From the NCBI RefSeq assembly GCF_001661915.1, contig NZ_LYWY01000040.1:62001-126000 (forward strand): 64,000 nucleotides of DNA, given 5' to 3'. The DNA is from Croceicoccus pelagius. GTDB lineage: Bacteria; Pseudomonadota; Alphaproteobacteria; Sphingomonadales; Sphingomonadaceae. The stretch's first letter is position 1. Each line of letters starts with the position of its first letter. This document shows positions 46,027 through 55,538 of the stretch, piece by piece. The translations under genes and the position numbers were made by a program. The notes below the pieces were generated by a model. That model saw only the letters and a program-made list of their open reading frames with translations. It had not been told where the DNA came from and did not search any database.

Positions 46027-47787
46027 TTAAAGCTGCTCCGCAGCCTCGACACCAAGGATGGCGAGACCGTTGCGGATCACCTGTCCGATACGTTCGGCCA
46101 GATAGAGCCTTGCGCCGGAAAGGTCGGCATTGTCGGCCACGACGAAACGCTTGTCGAGACGGTCGTTGCCGATGTTCCAGTAGGCGTGGAAAGCTGCCGC
46201 CAGATCGCCGAGGAAAAAGGCAATGCGGTGCGGTTCGCGGGCCCGCGCCGCGGCCTCGACCTGGCGCGGAAACTGGGCCGCGACCTTGACGAGATCCATC
46301 TCTTCTTCGCCCAGCAGACCCAGATGTTCGGCGCTCGGCGTAAAGCCCGCGTCAGCGCCCTTCTTCAGGGTCGAACAGATGCGTGCGTGGGCGTACTGCA
46401 CGTAGAAGACCGGATTGTCCTTCGACGCTTCGACGACTTTCACGAAGTCGAAGTCCATCTGCGCCTCGGGCTTGCGGGTCAGCATCGTGAAGCGCACGAC
46501 GTCCTTGCCCACTTCCTCGACCATGTCGGCGATCGTGATGAAGTTGCCCGAACGCTTGGACATTTTCGCCGGTTCGCCATCGCGCAGCAGTTGCACCATC
46601 TGCACCAGCTTCACATCGAAGGGCTTGGCCCCGCCCTCATCGCCCTCGGTCAGGGCGGCGACGGCGGCCTTGATGCGCTTGACCGTGCCGGCATGGTCCG
46701 CACCCCAGATGTCGATCAGTGCGTCTGCCCCTTGCGCCTTCTGATAGTGATAGGCGAGGTCGGCACCGAAATAGGTCCAGCTGCCGTCTGACTTCTTGAT
46801 CGGGCGGTCCTGATCGTCACCAAACTGCGTGGAACGGAACAGCGGCAGTTCGACCGGCTCCCAGTCCTCCGGCGTCTTGCCCTTGGGGGCTTCGAGAAGG
46901 CCGTCATAAACAAGACCCTTCTCGCGCAGGAACGCCTCTGCCGCCTCGGGCTTGCCCGCGGCCTGAAGCTCCGCCTCGGACGAAAACAGGTCGTGACGGA
47001 TGCCGAGCGTGGCAAGGTCGTCGCGGATCATGTCCATCATCGCGGCAACCGCCTTGGTGCGGAACAGCGCGAGCCATTCGCTCTCGGGCTTGCCGACGTA
47101 GGCATCGCCGAATTCCTCGGCCAGCGCCTTGCCGATCGGGATCAGGTAGTCGCCGGGATAGAAGCCTTCGGGAATCTCGACCGTTTCGCCCAGCGCCTCG
47201 CGGTAACGCAAGTGGACCGAGCGGGCGAGCGTCTGGACTTGCGCGCCTGCGTCGTTGACGTAGTATTCCTTGACGACCGCGAACCCTGCGAACTCCAAGA
47301 GGCCCGCCAGCGCATCCCCGACGACCGCGCCGCGGCAGTGGCCCATGTGCATCGGGCCGGTCGGGTTGGCCGAGACATATTCGACGTTGACCGTCTGGCC
47401 CGCACCCATCGCGCTGCGGCCATAGGCATCGCCAAGTTCTGCAATGGCAGCAAGTTCATCGCGCCATGCACCGTCCGCCAGCCGCATGTTGATGAAGCCG
47501 GGGCCGGCAATCGTCGCCTCGCTAACCGCCGGGTGCGCCGAAAGCTCGGCCACAAGCGCTTCGGCAAGGGCGCGCGGATTGGTCTTTGCAGGCTTGGCAA
47601 GAACCATCGCCGCGTTCGTCGCAAGATCGCCATGCGAAGGATCGCGCGGCGGTTCGACCGCGACGTTGGCGCGATTGATACCGTCCGGCAGCGTGCCAGC
47701 GGAAACGAGCGCATCGAGCGCGCTGTCGACGGCACGCGTCATCGCGCCGTGGATGGTCTTGGTCTCGGACTTAACGATTTCGGTCAT
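46027..47787 (-). CDS. argS: Arginyl-tRNA synthetase
   Basis: This class I synthetase charges tRNA-Arg and is 586 residues long. The HIGH-type motif is HMGH in GPMHMGHCRGAV, preceded by VEYVSANPTGP, which is specific to ArgRS, and the KMSKS loop is KMSKRSGNFI. An N-terminal tRNA-binding domain precedes the core and the DALR anticodon domain ends the protein. I used the ATG giving MTEIVKSETK. Confidence 0.96.
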   Translation of the reverse strand: MTEIVKSETKTIHGAMTRAVDSALDALVSAGTLPDGINRANVAVEPPRDPSHGDLATNAAMVLAKPAKTNPRALAEALVAELSAHPAVSEATIAGPGFINMRLADGAWRDELAAIAELGDAYGRSAMGAGQTVNVEYVSANPTGPMHMGHCRGAVVGDALAGLLEFAGFAVVKEYYVNDAGAQVQTLARSVHLRYREALGETVEIPEGFYPGDYLIPIGKALAEEFGDAYVGKPESEWLALFRTKAVAAMMDMIRDDLATLGIRHDLFSSEAELQAAGKPEAAEAFLREKGLVYDGLLEAPKGKTPEDWEPVELPLFRSTQFGDDQDRPIKKSDGSWTYFGADLAYHYQKAQGADALIDIWGADHAGTVKRIKAAVAALTEGDEGGAKPFDVKLVQMVQLLRDGEPAKMSKRSGNFITIADMVEEVGKDVVRFTMLTRKPEAQMDFDFVKVVEASKDNPVFYVQYAHARICSTLKKGADAGFTPSAEHLGLLGEEEMDLVKVAAQFPRQVEAAARAREPHRIAFFLGDLAAAFHAYWNIGNDRLDKRFVVADNADLSGARLYLAERIGQVIRNGLAILGVEAAEQL

Positions 47788-48144
47788 GGCCGCGCGCCTA
47801 GCCGAACACGGGGCCAAGTGGAAGGTGGGATTGTTTGTTGGGGGTGTCCGAATGCCAGAGCTGTGGCTCCGCGGTTTTTGTTTTAGCCCCTCAGACGCCG
47901 GGCGGGGTGCATCCGCACCCCTTGGCTTCGCCGCATAAGCGGCGGCGGCCGTTCGGCCTTGCGGGAGTCGCTGACGCGCCCCAGGTCTCTTTTTGATGGC
48001 TTGTGCCTTTCCGGGCGCGAAGCGACACCGGCAAGCGCGAACGCGCGCTCGAGCTTATGCGAGGCCAGCCAAGGGGCCGGATGGCCCCGCCGGCGCTTGA
48101 GGCTAAACAAATAATCCCCCGCCGGCGTTCGAGGGACTAAAAAA
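47788..48144. other. Gene-free stretch filled by a dispersed repeat
   Basis: Between the divergent ends of argS and a lipoprotein gene lies about 350 bp without a convincing gene. Most of it is the repeat element described at 47881-48141. An open frame of 75 codons runs through it, but it is Arg/His-rich and fits translation of a repeat rather than a gene. Confidence 0.55.
47881..48141. repeat. MITE/REP-like element with inverted terminal arms
   Basis: About 230 bp is bounded by inverted arms: TTTTAGCCCCTCAGACGCCG at 47881 and, on the other strand, TTTAGCCTCAAGCGCCGGCG (arm 48085-48107). A third related arm follows at 48115-48141 (minus strand TTTTAGTCCCTCGAACGCCG). The centre is GC-rich with several palindromes (for example GCGGCGGCGGCCG parts). 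It has no coding capacity I trust. The third arm ends in a T-rich stretch on the minus strand and may terminate the neighbouring lipoprotein transcript. Confidence 0.6.
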
Positions 48145-48804
48145 TCAACGCGTCGCGTTATACGCCAGCTGGTCCTGCGTCAGCTGGAAGCCGATCAGCA
48201 TCTCGAAAGTAGAGCGGGCGATCGCCGCTTTCACTTCGGGATCGGCCAGCGGGTCGAGCGCTGCGTCGATGTCGCCTGCCTTGCGCTTGCGCGTGATGCG
48301 TTCGCGCACGTCGGCGGGAAGCGTCGCAGCAGCCGCATCGACATAGGCACCAGCGCGGGCCGTGGTCGAAGCGCGGGTTTCACCGGCGGCAAAGTCGAGA
48401 CGGACGGTGCCGACGCGCTTGGTAACGACGGCGGTGCCGCCCTGCAGGACGGTGACGAAATAGGGCAGTTCCACGCTACGCGCAGCGCCCGCATCGCGGC
48501 GGGTGCCGAGGACGTCGAAAGTCGCTTCGGAATAGACTTTCGCGCCGCTTTCGTCGCACGCGGGGCGTACGTTGGTGATGACCGCCGTCACGTCGAGCGC
48601 GGATTGCGTCTTCGCGCCTGCCTGCGTGAACGTGGTCACATCGCCAAGGTAGTCGGGCACGCCGACCGCGGGGCAGAGCGAGCGGATCGCGGTGATGCCA
48701 ACGCCCTGGTTGACGACGATGTCGCCTTCCGACTTGCAGGCCCCCAGCGAGGCGGCAGCAAGGGCCAGCGTGATCGCGGCGGCGGGGCGGATACGGAAAG
48801 TCAT
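48145..48804 (-). CDS. Conserved lipoprotein of unknown function
   Basis: The 219-residue protein has a lipoprotein signal ending LGAC. The mature part has two Cys (SLCPAVG and RPACDES) and a beta-rich middle (TVRLDFAAGETRASTT), and ends in a helical segment (FEMLIGFQLTQDQLAYN). I do not recognise a domain. It is divergent from ispH with about 185 bp between them. The start MTFRIRPAAA was chosen because an ATG nine codons earlier puts charged and polar residues before the signal. Confidence 0.75.
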   Translation of the reverse strand: MTFRIRPAAAITLALAAASLGACKSEGDIVVNQGVGITAIRSLCPAVGVPDYLGDVTTFTQAGAKTQSALDVTAVITNVRPACDESGAKVYSEATFDVLGTRRDAGAARSVELPYFVTVLQGGTAVVTKRVGTVRLDFAAGETRASTTARAGAYVDAAAATLPADVRERITRKRKAGDIDAALDPLADPEVKAAIARSTFEMLIGFQLTQDQLAYNATR

Positions 48805-48990
48805 CGTCGGCAAGAACCCATCGTTGTGCAAATCGCGCGCCAGCCCTAGCCCGCACGAGCCGGTTGGGCAATGCGCTGCGGCAATCTGGCCACGATTGAA
48901 GCCGCGAACCTTTCTCCAGCATTTACGGCGCCACCGAAATAGCCTTGCGCGCTTTACCTTGCCGCCCGTCGGGAGCTAAAGGGGCTCGCA

Positions 48991-49968
48991 ATGCCGAACC
49001 GAACCGTGATCCAGTCCGCCCCGCCTGCCAGCGACAAGCCGCTGCGCCTGCTGATCGCTGCCCCGCGCGGCTTCTGCGCCGGGGTCGACCGCGCCATCGA
49101 GATCGTGGAAAGGGCGCTCGATCGCTATGGTGCGCCGGTCTACGTCCGGCACGAGATCGTCCACAACCGCTTCGTCGTCGATTCGCTGAAGGCCAAGGGT
49201 GCGGTCTTCGTCGAGGAACTGGACGAAGTGCCCGATGGCGTTCCCGTCGTCTTTTCCGCGCACGGCGTGCCGAAATCGGTCCCGGCAAATGCCGAGGAAC
49301 GCGGCCTCGACTATCTGGATGCGACCTGCCCGCTGGTCAGCAAGGTCCACCGCCAGGCCGAACGGCAGGTGGAGCATAATCGCCACATCCTGTTCATCGG
49401 CCACAAGGGCCACCCCGAGGTCATCGGCACTTTCGGACAGGTGCCCGAAGGCCGCATGACGCTGGTCGAAACGGTCGAGGACGTGGCGAGGCTGGACTTC
49501 CCCGAAGGCACCGGCCTTGCCTACCTTTCGCAGACCACGCTCTCGGTCGACGACACCACGCAGATCATCGAGGCGTTGACACAGCGTTTCCCTGACATCG
49601 TAGCGCCCAAGGCAGAGGACATCTGCTACGCCACCAGTAACCGGCAGGCCGCGGTCAAGGCAATCGCGGGCGAGTGCCAGCTGCTGCTCGTCATCGGCGC
49701 GCCCAATTCCTCGAACTCGCTGCGGCTGGTCGAAGTGGCGGAGCGCATGGGCTGTGTGGCGAAACTGGTCCAGCGCGGGTCGGAAATTGATCCGGCATGG
49801 CTCGACGGGGTAGACACCATCGGTCTTACCGCAGGGGCATCCGCCCCCGAAGTGCTGGTCCGCGAAGTGGTCGACAGGCTCGCCTCGATGCGTCCGCTGA
49901 CCGAGGAAGTGGTCCGCACTGCGCAGGAGAGGATCACGTTCAAGCTGCCCCGCCAGCTGCAGGACTGA
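48991..49968 (+). CDS. ispH: 4-hydroxy-3-methylbut-2-enyl diphosphate reductase
   Basis: IspH makes IPP and DMAPP in the last step of the MEP isoprenoid pathway with a [4Fe-4S] cluster. In the 325-residue protein three cluster cysteines are visible: Cys29 in [11 protein letters not shown], then [11 protein letters not shown] and [11 protein letters not shown]. Family runs AHGVP and GHKGHPEV are present. It opens the ispH-thrB-rnhA set. Confidence 0.95.
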   Translation: MPNRTVIQSAPPASDKPLRLLIAAPRGFCAGVDRAIEIVERALDRYGAPVYVRHEIVHNRFVVDSLKAKGAVFVEELDEVPDGVPVVFSAHGVPKSVPANAEERGLDYLDATCPLVSKVHRQAERQVEHNRHILFIGHKGHPEVIGTFGQVPEGRMTLVETVEDVARLDFPEGTGLAYLSQTTLSVDDTTQIIEALTQRFPDIVAPKAEDICYATSNRQAAVKAIAGECQLLLVIGAPNSSNSLRLVEVAERMGCVAKLVQRGSEIDPAWLDGVDTIGLTAGASAPEVLVREVVDRLASMRPLTEEVVRTAQERITFKLPRQLQD

Positions 49969-49974
49969 TCACAG

Positions 49975-50958
49975 GTGGCCGTCTATACCCGCATCGGGGC
50001 CGAGGCGATGGATGCGCTGATCGCGCGCTTCGACGTCGGCACGCTGACCAGTGCCAAGGGCATTGCCGAGGGCGTTTCCAACAGCAACTGGATCATCGAG
50101 ACCACAGGCAAGAGCGGGGGCGGCGCGCGCTTCATCCTCACCGTCTATGAAGAGCGGACCGAGGTTGAGGAACTGCCCTTCTTCCTCAACCTGCTCGACC
50201 ATCTTTCCGCCGCGGGCTGTCCGGTGCCGCGCACGATCCACGACGTGGACGGCGCCCCGTTCCGCGAATTCGTTACCGATGACGGCGAGACCAAGCATCT
50301 CGCCCTGATCGAATTCCTGCCCGGCGTGTCCGCCGACAACCCGACCCCAGGGCAGGCCGAGGCCGTGGGCCGCGCGCTGGCGGGCATTCATCTTGCCGCG
50401 CTGGACTATCCGGCGCAGCGCAAGAACACGATGGGCCATGCCGCATGGCGCGGGTTCGTCGCCGATTGCGAAGGCCGCTGGGGCGAGATCGATAGCGCGC
50501 TGGAAGTCGTGCCCACAGCGGTCGAGGACGTGATCGCCCGATGGCCGCGCGGCCTGCCGCAATCGGTGATCCATGCCGACCTGTTCCCCGACAACGTCCT
50601 ACTTGTTGGCGACAGCGTTTCGGGCCTCATCGACTTCTATTTCGCCTGCACCGGGCCGATGGTCTACGACGTCGCCGTGACCCACGCGGCGTGGAGCTTT
50701 TCGGGTGACGGCAAGCGGCACGACCGCGCCGTGGGCGATGCCATCCTGCGCGGCTACGAAGCGGTCCGCCCGCTTTCGTCCGAGGAACGCGCCGCCCTTC
50801 CCATCATGTCCGAAGGCGCATCGCTGCGCTTCCTTTTGACCCGCGCCTACGACTGGCTGTTCACGCCCGCCGGCGCGCTGGTGACGAAGAAGGACCCGCT
50901 GGCGTTCAAGCGCCGCTACGACTTCTACCAGCGCGAGGGTGCAGGGGCGTTCGCGTGA
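49975..50958 (+). CDS. thrB: Homoserine kinase, APH-like type
   Basis: This ThrB is of the aminoglycoside-phosphotransferase-like type common in alphaproteobacteria. The 327-residue protein has the N-lobe [12 protein letters not shown], the catalytic loop [12 protein letters not shown] (H-x-D-x4-N), and [11 protein letters not shown], with the magnesium-binding Asp. The start is GTG, 6 bp after ispH, and its stop overlaps the rnhA start as GTGA. Confidence 0.93.
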   Translation: MAVYTRIGAEAMDALIARFDVGTLTSAKGIAEGVSNSNWIIETTGKSGGGARFILTVYEERTEVEELPFFLNLLDHLSAAGCPVPRTIHDVDGAPFREFVTDDGETKHLALIEFLPGVSADNPTPGQAEAVGRALAGIHLAALDYPAQRKNTMGHAAWRGFVADCEGRWGEIDSALEVVPTAVEDVIARWPRGLPQSVIHADLFPDNVLLVGDSVSGLIDFYFACTGPMVYDVAVTHAAWSFSGDGKRHDRAVGDAILRGYEAVRPLSSEERAALPIMSEGASLRFLLTRAYDWLFTPAGALVTKKDPLAFKRRYDFYQREGAGAFA

Positions 50959-51395
50959 CCCGCATCGAAATCTACACTGACGGGGCCTGCAAGGGGAATC
51001 CCGGCCCCGGCGGCTGGGGCGCGTTGCTGCGCATGGGCCAGACCGAGCGCGAGATTTCGGGGCGCGAAAAGCACACGACCAACAACCGTATGGAACTGAT
51101 GGCCGTGATCGAGGCGCTGCGCGCGCTGAAGCGTCCGTGCGAGATCGACCTGTTCACCGACAGCAAGTACGTGATCGACGGAATTACCAACTGGGTACAC
51201 AGCTGGATCAGGCGCGGCTGGAAAACGGCCGCGAAGAAGCCCGTCATCAACGACGACCTGTGGCGCGACCTGCTGGAAGCATCGGCCCCGCACACGATCC
51301 GCTGGCACTGGGTGAAGGGCCATGCCGGTCACCCCGAGAACGAGCGTGTGGACGCACTCGCCAGCGAGCAGGCCCTGCTGGCAAGCGCGTCCTGA
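50955..51395 (+). CDS. rnhA: Ribonuclease HI
   Basis: RNase HI degrades RNA in RNA-DNA hybrids. All four catalytic acidic residues are in place in the 146-residue protein: Asp9 ([11 protein letters not shown]), Glu47 (NNRMELMAV), Asp69 (FTDSKYV) and Asp133 (ERVDALAS). The start is GTG. The gene is convergent with a DUF1508 gene only 7 bp away. Confidence 0.96.
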   Translation: MTRIEIYTDGACKGNPGPGGWGALLRMGQTEREISGREKHTTNNRMELMAVIEALRALKRPCEIDLFTDSKYVIDGITNWVHSWIRRGWKTAAKKPVINDDLWRDLLEASAPHTIRWHWVKGHAGHPENERVDALASEQALLASAS

Positions 51396-51402
51396 AACTC
51401 GC

Positions 51403-51585
51403 TTATTCGACGGTAGTATCGACGACTTCGGCGTTAGGACCGTTTTTGAGGATCGATTCGATCGCGTTCTTGGCGCTGGCCTTCGAGGAATAACCCTCGG
51501 TCCAGAACATGGTCTCGCTGTTGTAGACGAAATAGGCGACAAACTCGCCCTTCTTGTTCTTACGAATCTCGAAACGATGCGCCAT
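51403..51585 (-). CDS. DUF1508 (YegP-like) small protein
   Basis: This 60-residue protein is a single DUF1508 unit: FEIRKNKKGEFVAYFVYNSE, then EGYSSKASAKNAIESI. YegP of E. coli has two such units. The function is not established; an unusual beta-helix fold with a hydrophobic groove has been described for the family. I started at MAHRFEIRK rather than 19 codons upstream. It follows the divergent FAD-gene end by about 70 bp. Confidence 0.85.
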   Translation of the reverse strand: MAHRFEIRKNKKGEFVAYFVYNSETMFWTEGYSSKASAKNAIESILKNGPNAEVVDTTVE

Positions 51586-51651
51586 GTGCGGCCTCCCTTG
51601 TTGTGCGAGCACCGAACCTAACGCGCCGCCAAAAGGGCGCAACCCCGTAGC

Positions 51652-52761
51652 TTAGTCGAACCTTTCGGGCGCATAAGCCGCAGGATCGATGCCGTCGGCG
51701 ATGGGTGAGACTGCACGGTCCAGCAAGAGCGAGGCGGCAAGCGCGGCTGCGGCAGGCGCGGTCTGGATGCCAAAACCGCCCTGCCCCGCGCACCAGAAGA
51801 AGCTATCGCGCGCCGTGTCGAAACCATAAACCGGCAGCCGGTCCGGCGCGAAACTGCGCAGCCCTGCCCACTTGCGCTCCACCGCCTCGACCTTCCAGTC
51901 GACCGCGTGTTCCATCCGGTCGATCGCGATCGCGACGTCGAGTTCTTCGGGCGCGGCGTCACAAGGCTCGCTCGGCGTCTCGTCATAAGGGGTCAGCCAG
52001 ATGCGGCCGCTTTCGGGCTTGAAATAGAACTGCTCATTGATGTCGAGCACCAGCGGCATGTCCGCAGGCACGGCAGGCGAAGTGCGAAGCTGCGCGACCG
52101 TGCGGCGCAGCGGCGTGATGCCGAGCGGGCGGGCACCGGCGATCTGCGCGACCTCGTCGGCCCAGGCACCGGCGGCATTGACTAGCGTGTCGCAGACGAG
52201 CGTGCTGCCGTCCGCGAGGTTAAGCGTCCAGCGTCCTTCCCCCCGCTCTGCCGATTGCAGGCCCGCCCGCGTCAGGACTTCAGCCCCTGCCTTCGCCGCC
52301 AGCGAAAGGTAGTGCGCGTGCAGGCCCGCGACGTCGATGTCTGAGCAATCGGGCTCCCACGATGCACAGGTCCATCCAGGCAGAAGGCCGGGCACCATCC
52401 CGTCCATCGCTTCCCGTTCGAGCAGTTCGATACCCGCACCGAGATCGGCAAAGTTGCGGACGAAAGCCTCGACCTTGTGGCGATCATCCTCGCGGCCGAT
52501 GTTGAGCGCGCCGCGCCGCGTCAGGAAACCGTGTTCGCGCAGATAGGGCCCTGAAGCCATCGTCAGCGGGAATACGCCGGGGCCGCCATAGGTCTCTTCC
52601 CAGAACGCCGCCGACCGGCCCGTCGCATGGTACCCGGGGCGTTCCTCTGCCTCCAGCAGGACAACCCGCGCGTGGGGCGCGACCATCGCGGCAAGGCTGG
52701 CTCCTGCCATCCCCGCGCCGACGATGGCGATATCGGCCCTGGCGGTCATCGAGACGGTCAT
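51652..52761 (-). CDS. FAD-dependent oxidoreductase, DauA/DadA-like
   Basis: The 369-residue protein has a Rossmann glycine loop IAIVGAGMAGASLAA, an FAD-binding second motif around YHATGRSAAFWEE, and the late FFWCAGQGGFGIQTAPA run. The YHATGRSAA signature fits D-arginine dehydrogenase-like DAO-family enzymes acting on D- or amino acids. The true substrate is not evident. It starts at an ATG overlapping the hydrolase stop as ATGA, so the two are co-transcribed. Confidence 0.85.
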   Translation of the reverse strand: MTVSMTARADIAIVGAGMAGASLAAMVAPHARVVLLEAEERPGYHATGRSAAFWEETYGGPGVFPLTMASGPYLREHGFLTRRGALNIGREDDRHKVEAFVRNFADLGAGIELLEREAMDGMVPGLLPGWTCASWEPDCSDIDVAGLHAHYLSLAAKAGAEVLTRAGLQSAERGEGRWTLNLADGSTLVCDTLVNAAGAWADEVAQIAGARPLGITPLRRTVAQLRTSPAVPADMPLVLDINEQFYFKPESGRIWLTPYDETPSEPCDAAPEELDVAIAIDRMEHAVDWKVEAVERKWAGLRSFAPDRLPVYGFDTARDSFFWCAGQGGFGIQTAPAAAALAASLLLDRAVSPIADGIDPAAYAPERFD

Positions 52762-53741
52762 CGGGCGTTCTCGTCAAAGAAGCGGGTGATCGCATCGAGC
52801 GCCCTGTCGCGCACCGGATCGGCCTCGCGCAGGATCTCGTGCGCCGATTCGGGGCCGAACTCCACAAGCTCGGCATCGGGCAGAAGTTTCGCCGCCTTGC
52901 GAATCGCGCTGGGCGACACCAGCCGGTCTGCAGAAGTCGAAAGCAGCAGCACCGGCAGCCTCACTTGTCCCAGCGCATCGGGTGCCATGACCTTGCGCAT
53001 CGAGATCACCGACTGCTCCAGCCAGCCCCAGCTTGCCGGACCCATAACGAGCTCGGGCCGCTTTTCGCGCCACCAGCTTTCGTCGGCATAGCGCGTGTCG
53101 TCATGGGTCAGCAGCTGCTGCCTGCCCGCCGGAAGCGCGCCGGGCTTCTCGCTCCATTTCCAGGCCGGGCGGCGAGGATCGCCCAAGCTGGCGCGCAGCC
53201 GCCCGAAGGCGCGCAGCAGCCAATAGGGCAGCGGCACGCCCGCAAAGCCCAGCATCGGCGCGACCAGAACGGCGGCGGCAGGGTCAATTCTTTTCTCGGC
53301 CAGCGTGCGCAGGACAAGATGCCCGCCCATCGAGTGCCCGACGATGACGCGCGGCTTTTCGTGATCGCACTCCCACTCGGACCAGAAGGCTGCGAGATCG
53401 TCGACCCAGTGGGCAAAATCGTCGACATGGCCGGTCGTCTCGTCGAAACCCAGCCGCCCGGACCCGGCCTGCCCGCGCCAGTCGAGCGCGGTGACTTTCC
53501 AGCCCTGAAGATAGAAGTGGTGCAGCGTCTCGAGGTATTTCTCGTAGGCGTCGCCGCGGCCCGGCATGAACAGCATCGATCCGCGATTCCTGCCCCCGCC
53601 GCCTGCAGGCCAGTCGATCCGGCGCAGGACATGGCCGTCGGGCGCTTCCCATGTCGATTCGGTCGCGGCGTCGGGAATGGCGCGGCGCGCTTCGCCCGGA
53701 AGCTGGTGGGCAGACCTCTGATCGACAGGCGTGCCGGTCAT
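52758..53741 (-). CDS. Alpha/beta hydrolase, lysophospholipase-like
   Basis: The 327-residue protein has the nucleophile elbow VGHSMGGHLVLR (Ser in GHSMG), the oxyanion region LFMPGRGDAYEKY, and GQAGSGRLGFDE. The catalytic Asp and His are likely in LLLSTSADRLVSP and in PESAHEIL near the end. It belongs to the PldB/monoacylglycerol-lipase group. There is no clear signal peptide. It overlaps the FAD oxidoreductase gene by ATGA. Confidence 0.85.
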   Translation of the reverse strand: MTGTPVDQRSAHQLPGEARRAIPDAATESTWEAPDGHVLRRIDWPAGGGGRNRGSMLFMPGRGDAYEKYLETLHHFYLQGWKVTALDWRGQAGSGRLGFDETTGHVDDFAHWVDDLAAFWSEWECDHEKPRVIVGHSMGGHLVLRTLAEKRIDPAAAVLVAPMLGFAGVPLPYWLLRAFGRLRASLGDPRRPAWKWSEKPGALPAGRQQLLTHDDTRYADESWWREKRPELVMGPASWGWLEQSVISMRKVMAPDALGQVRLPVLLLSTSADRLVSPSAIRKAAKLLPDAELVEFGPESAHEILREADPVRDRALDAITRFFDENAR

Positions 53742-53858
53742 CCCTGCGCGGCGACCTCAGGCGCAAGACCCTTCGGCTTGGTTACTGTTTGGTAAGCCAT
53801 CCTGCCTAGACCGGCCCTCAGCAAGGTAAATATTTCTCAACGCAGCGAAGGGCCCGCA

Positions 53859-54374
53859 ATGGACGCCGCACTGGTCACTTACGGACTGCTCGCCGGATTG
53901 GCAATCGCAGTGGTCTATGCCGCTTTCACCGACATCCGATCTCGCCGGATCGCGAACCGTCTGACGTTTACCGTCGCGGCCTTCGCACCCGTGTTCTGGT
54001 GGGCATCGGGCCTGTCGATCTGGCCCGGCGTCGCGGTGCAGATCGCGCTGGCGGTCGGCATGTTCTTCTTCGGCGCGCTGATGTTCCGTTTCGGCCAGAT
54101 GGGCGGCGGCGACGTCAAGCTGCTCACCGCGATCGCGCTCTGGCTGCCGCCGACCGCATTTTTCGTACTGATGCTGATGATTTGCATCGTGAACGGCGTG
54201 CTTACCGTCTTCATGATCAAGCGTCATCGCAAGGCCCGGCGCGCAGGTAAGGCACCGGAAAAGCTGCAGATTCCCTACGGAGTCTCGGTCGCGCTGTGCA
54301 TGCTTGCCCTGCTCGCCGTTCAGTACGGCGCGCAGGCTTCGGAAACGCTGGCCACGAATTCGATGTGGTCTTGA
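53859..54374 (+). CDS. cpaA: Prepilin peptidase CpaA (TadV type)
   Basis: This 171-residue aspartic membrane peptidase cuts Flp pilins. The catalytic Asp residues are Asp25 in FTDIRSRRI and Asp85 in MGGGDVKLL, the GxGD signature. About five membrane segments are visible. It starts the tad pilus operon. No Flp pilin gene precedes it in this window. Confidence 0.93.
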   Translation: MDAALVTYGLLAGLAIAVVYAAFTDIRSRRIANRLTFTVAAFAPVFWWASGLSIWPGVAVQIALAVGMFFFGALMFRFGQMGGGDVKLLTAIALWLPPTAFFVLMLMICIVNGVLTVFMIKRHRKARRAGKAPEKLQIPYGVSVALCMLALLAVQYGAQASETLATNSMWS

Positions 54375-54476
54375 CCTGATTTTAACCATTGCCCGCGAGT
54401 CTGGCGGGACAACGCGGGTGAGCCGAAAGAATCGCAAGGCCATCCATAGGGACATGACGAAGGGGCGACTTGAGCC

Positions 54477-55475
54477 ATGGACAAGAAGAAGATGATATTG
54501 CTGGTTGTCGCGCTCGTCGTGGCGGTAGGTACCGCCCTGATGGCACGATCCATGTTCGCAGGCAGCGCCACTCCGAAGGTTGCCGCCGCCACTGCCGAGC
54601 CGGAAGGCCCGCGCGTGCTTGTCGCGACCCGCAAGCTTCCGATCGGCACGATCATCACGGCCGATGCGCTCCAGTTCAAGCTGTGGCCCAAGGAAATGGT
54701 CCAGGACGCCTACTTCGTCGAAGGCAGCGCCGACATGAACCAGCTGCTCGGCACGGTTTCGCGCTTCCCCATCACGGCAGGCCAGCCCGTTACGCAGGGC
54801 GCGCTCGTCATGCCCGGTGACCGCGGCTTCCTTGCAGCGGCGCTTGGCCCCGGTATGCGTGCCGTCACCATTCCGGTGTCGGCCAAGACCGGCGTTGCCG
54901 GCTTCATCTTCCCTGGTGACCGCGTCGACCTTCTCCTGACCCAGGCCGTCGGCGGCCGCGGCCAGGAAAGCTTCTCGGCCTCCGAAACGGTTCTGCGCAA
55001 CCTGCGTGTTCTTGCCACCGACCAGCGCACCGACAGCAATGTCGTTGACGGCAAGACGACCGTTACGAAGACCAGCCTCGTCACGATCGAAGCCACCCCG
55101 CGCATCGCCGAAAAGATCGCCGTCGCCCAGAAGCTGGGTTCGCTGAGCCTCGCTCTGCGCCCGCTGGCCGACACCCGCGCCGAACTCGACCGTGCCATCG
55201 CCCGTGGCGAAGTGGTCGTCCCCGAAGGCGCGACGGCCGAGGAAGAGGAAGAAATCCTGCGCCTCGCCATGAACAAGCCGCAGGAAGGTCGCACGACCTA
55301 CCAGACCGGCGGCGACGTCTCGCGCTTCCAGTCGCGCTTCAACGGCCCGGTTTCGAAGGCTCCGCCTGTCGCCATCGGCGGCGGGAAGTCCGACGGCCCG
55401 AGCAACATGCCCAGCGGTCCGGTAGTCCGGATCAGCCGCGGCAACGCCACCCAGGCCGTCACGGTCGCCCGCTAA
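54477..55475 (+). CDS. cpaB: Flp pilus assembly protein CpaB
   Basis: CpaB/RcpC has one N-terminal membrane anchor (ILLVVALVVAVGTALMA), a SAF domain (VLVATRKLPIGTIITADAL, here VLVATRKLPIGTI then TADALQF), and the RcpC segment PVSAKTGVAGFIFPGDRVDLLL. The 332-residue protein sits in the periplasm near the secretin. A Ser/Gly/Pro-rich tail follows. Confidence 0.94.
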   Translation: MDKKKMILLVVALVVAVGTALMARSMFAGSATPKVAAATAEPEGPRVLVATRKLPIGTIITADALQFKLWPKEMVQDAYFVEGSADMNQLLGTVSRFPITAGQPVTQGALVMPGDRGFLAAALGPGMRAVTIPVSAKTGVAGFIFPGDRVDLLLTQAVGGRGQESFSASETVLRNLRVLATDQRTDSNVVDGKTTVTKTSLVTIEATPRIAEKIAVAQKLGSLSLALRPLADTRAELDRAIARGEVVVPEGATAEEEEEILRLAMNKPQEGRTTYQTGGDVSRFQSRFNGPVSKAPPVAIGGGKSDGPSNMPSGPVVRISRGNATQAVTVAR

Positions 55476-55538
55476 GCCCTACCCGAGAAGGACAAGCGGA
55501 CCATGATCAAGAGCAATCATTCCCAAGGGGGAACCAAG

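Noticed and set aside
47883-48110. A 75-codon open frame with a plausible start inside the repeat block
   Set aside because: It runs through the inverted arms and palindromes of the repeat element, so it is best read as a repeat translation, not a gene.
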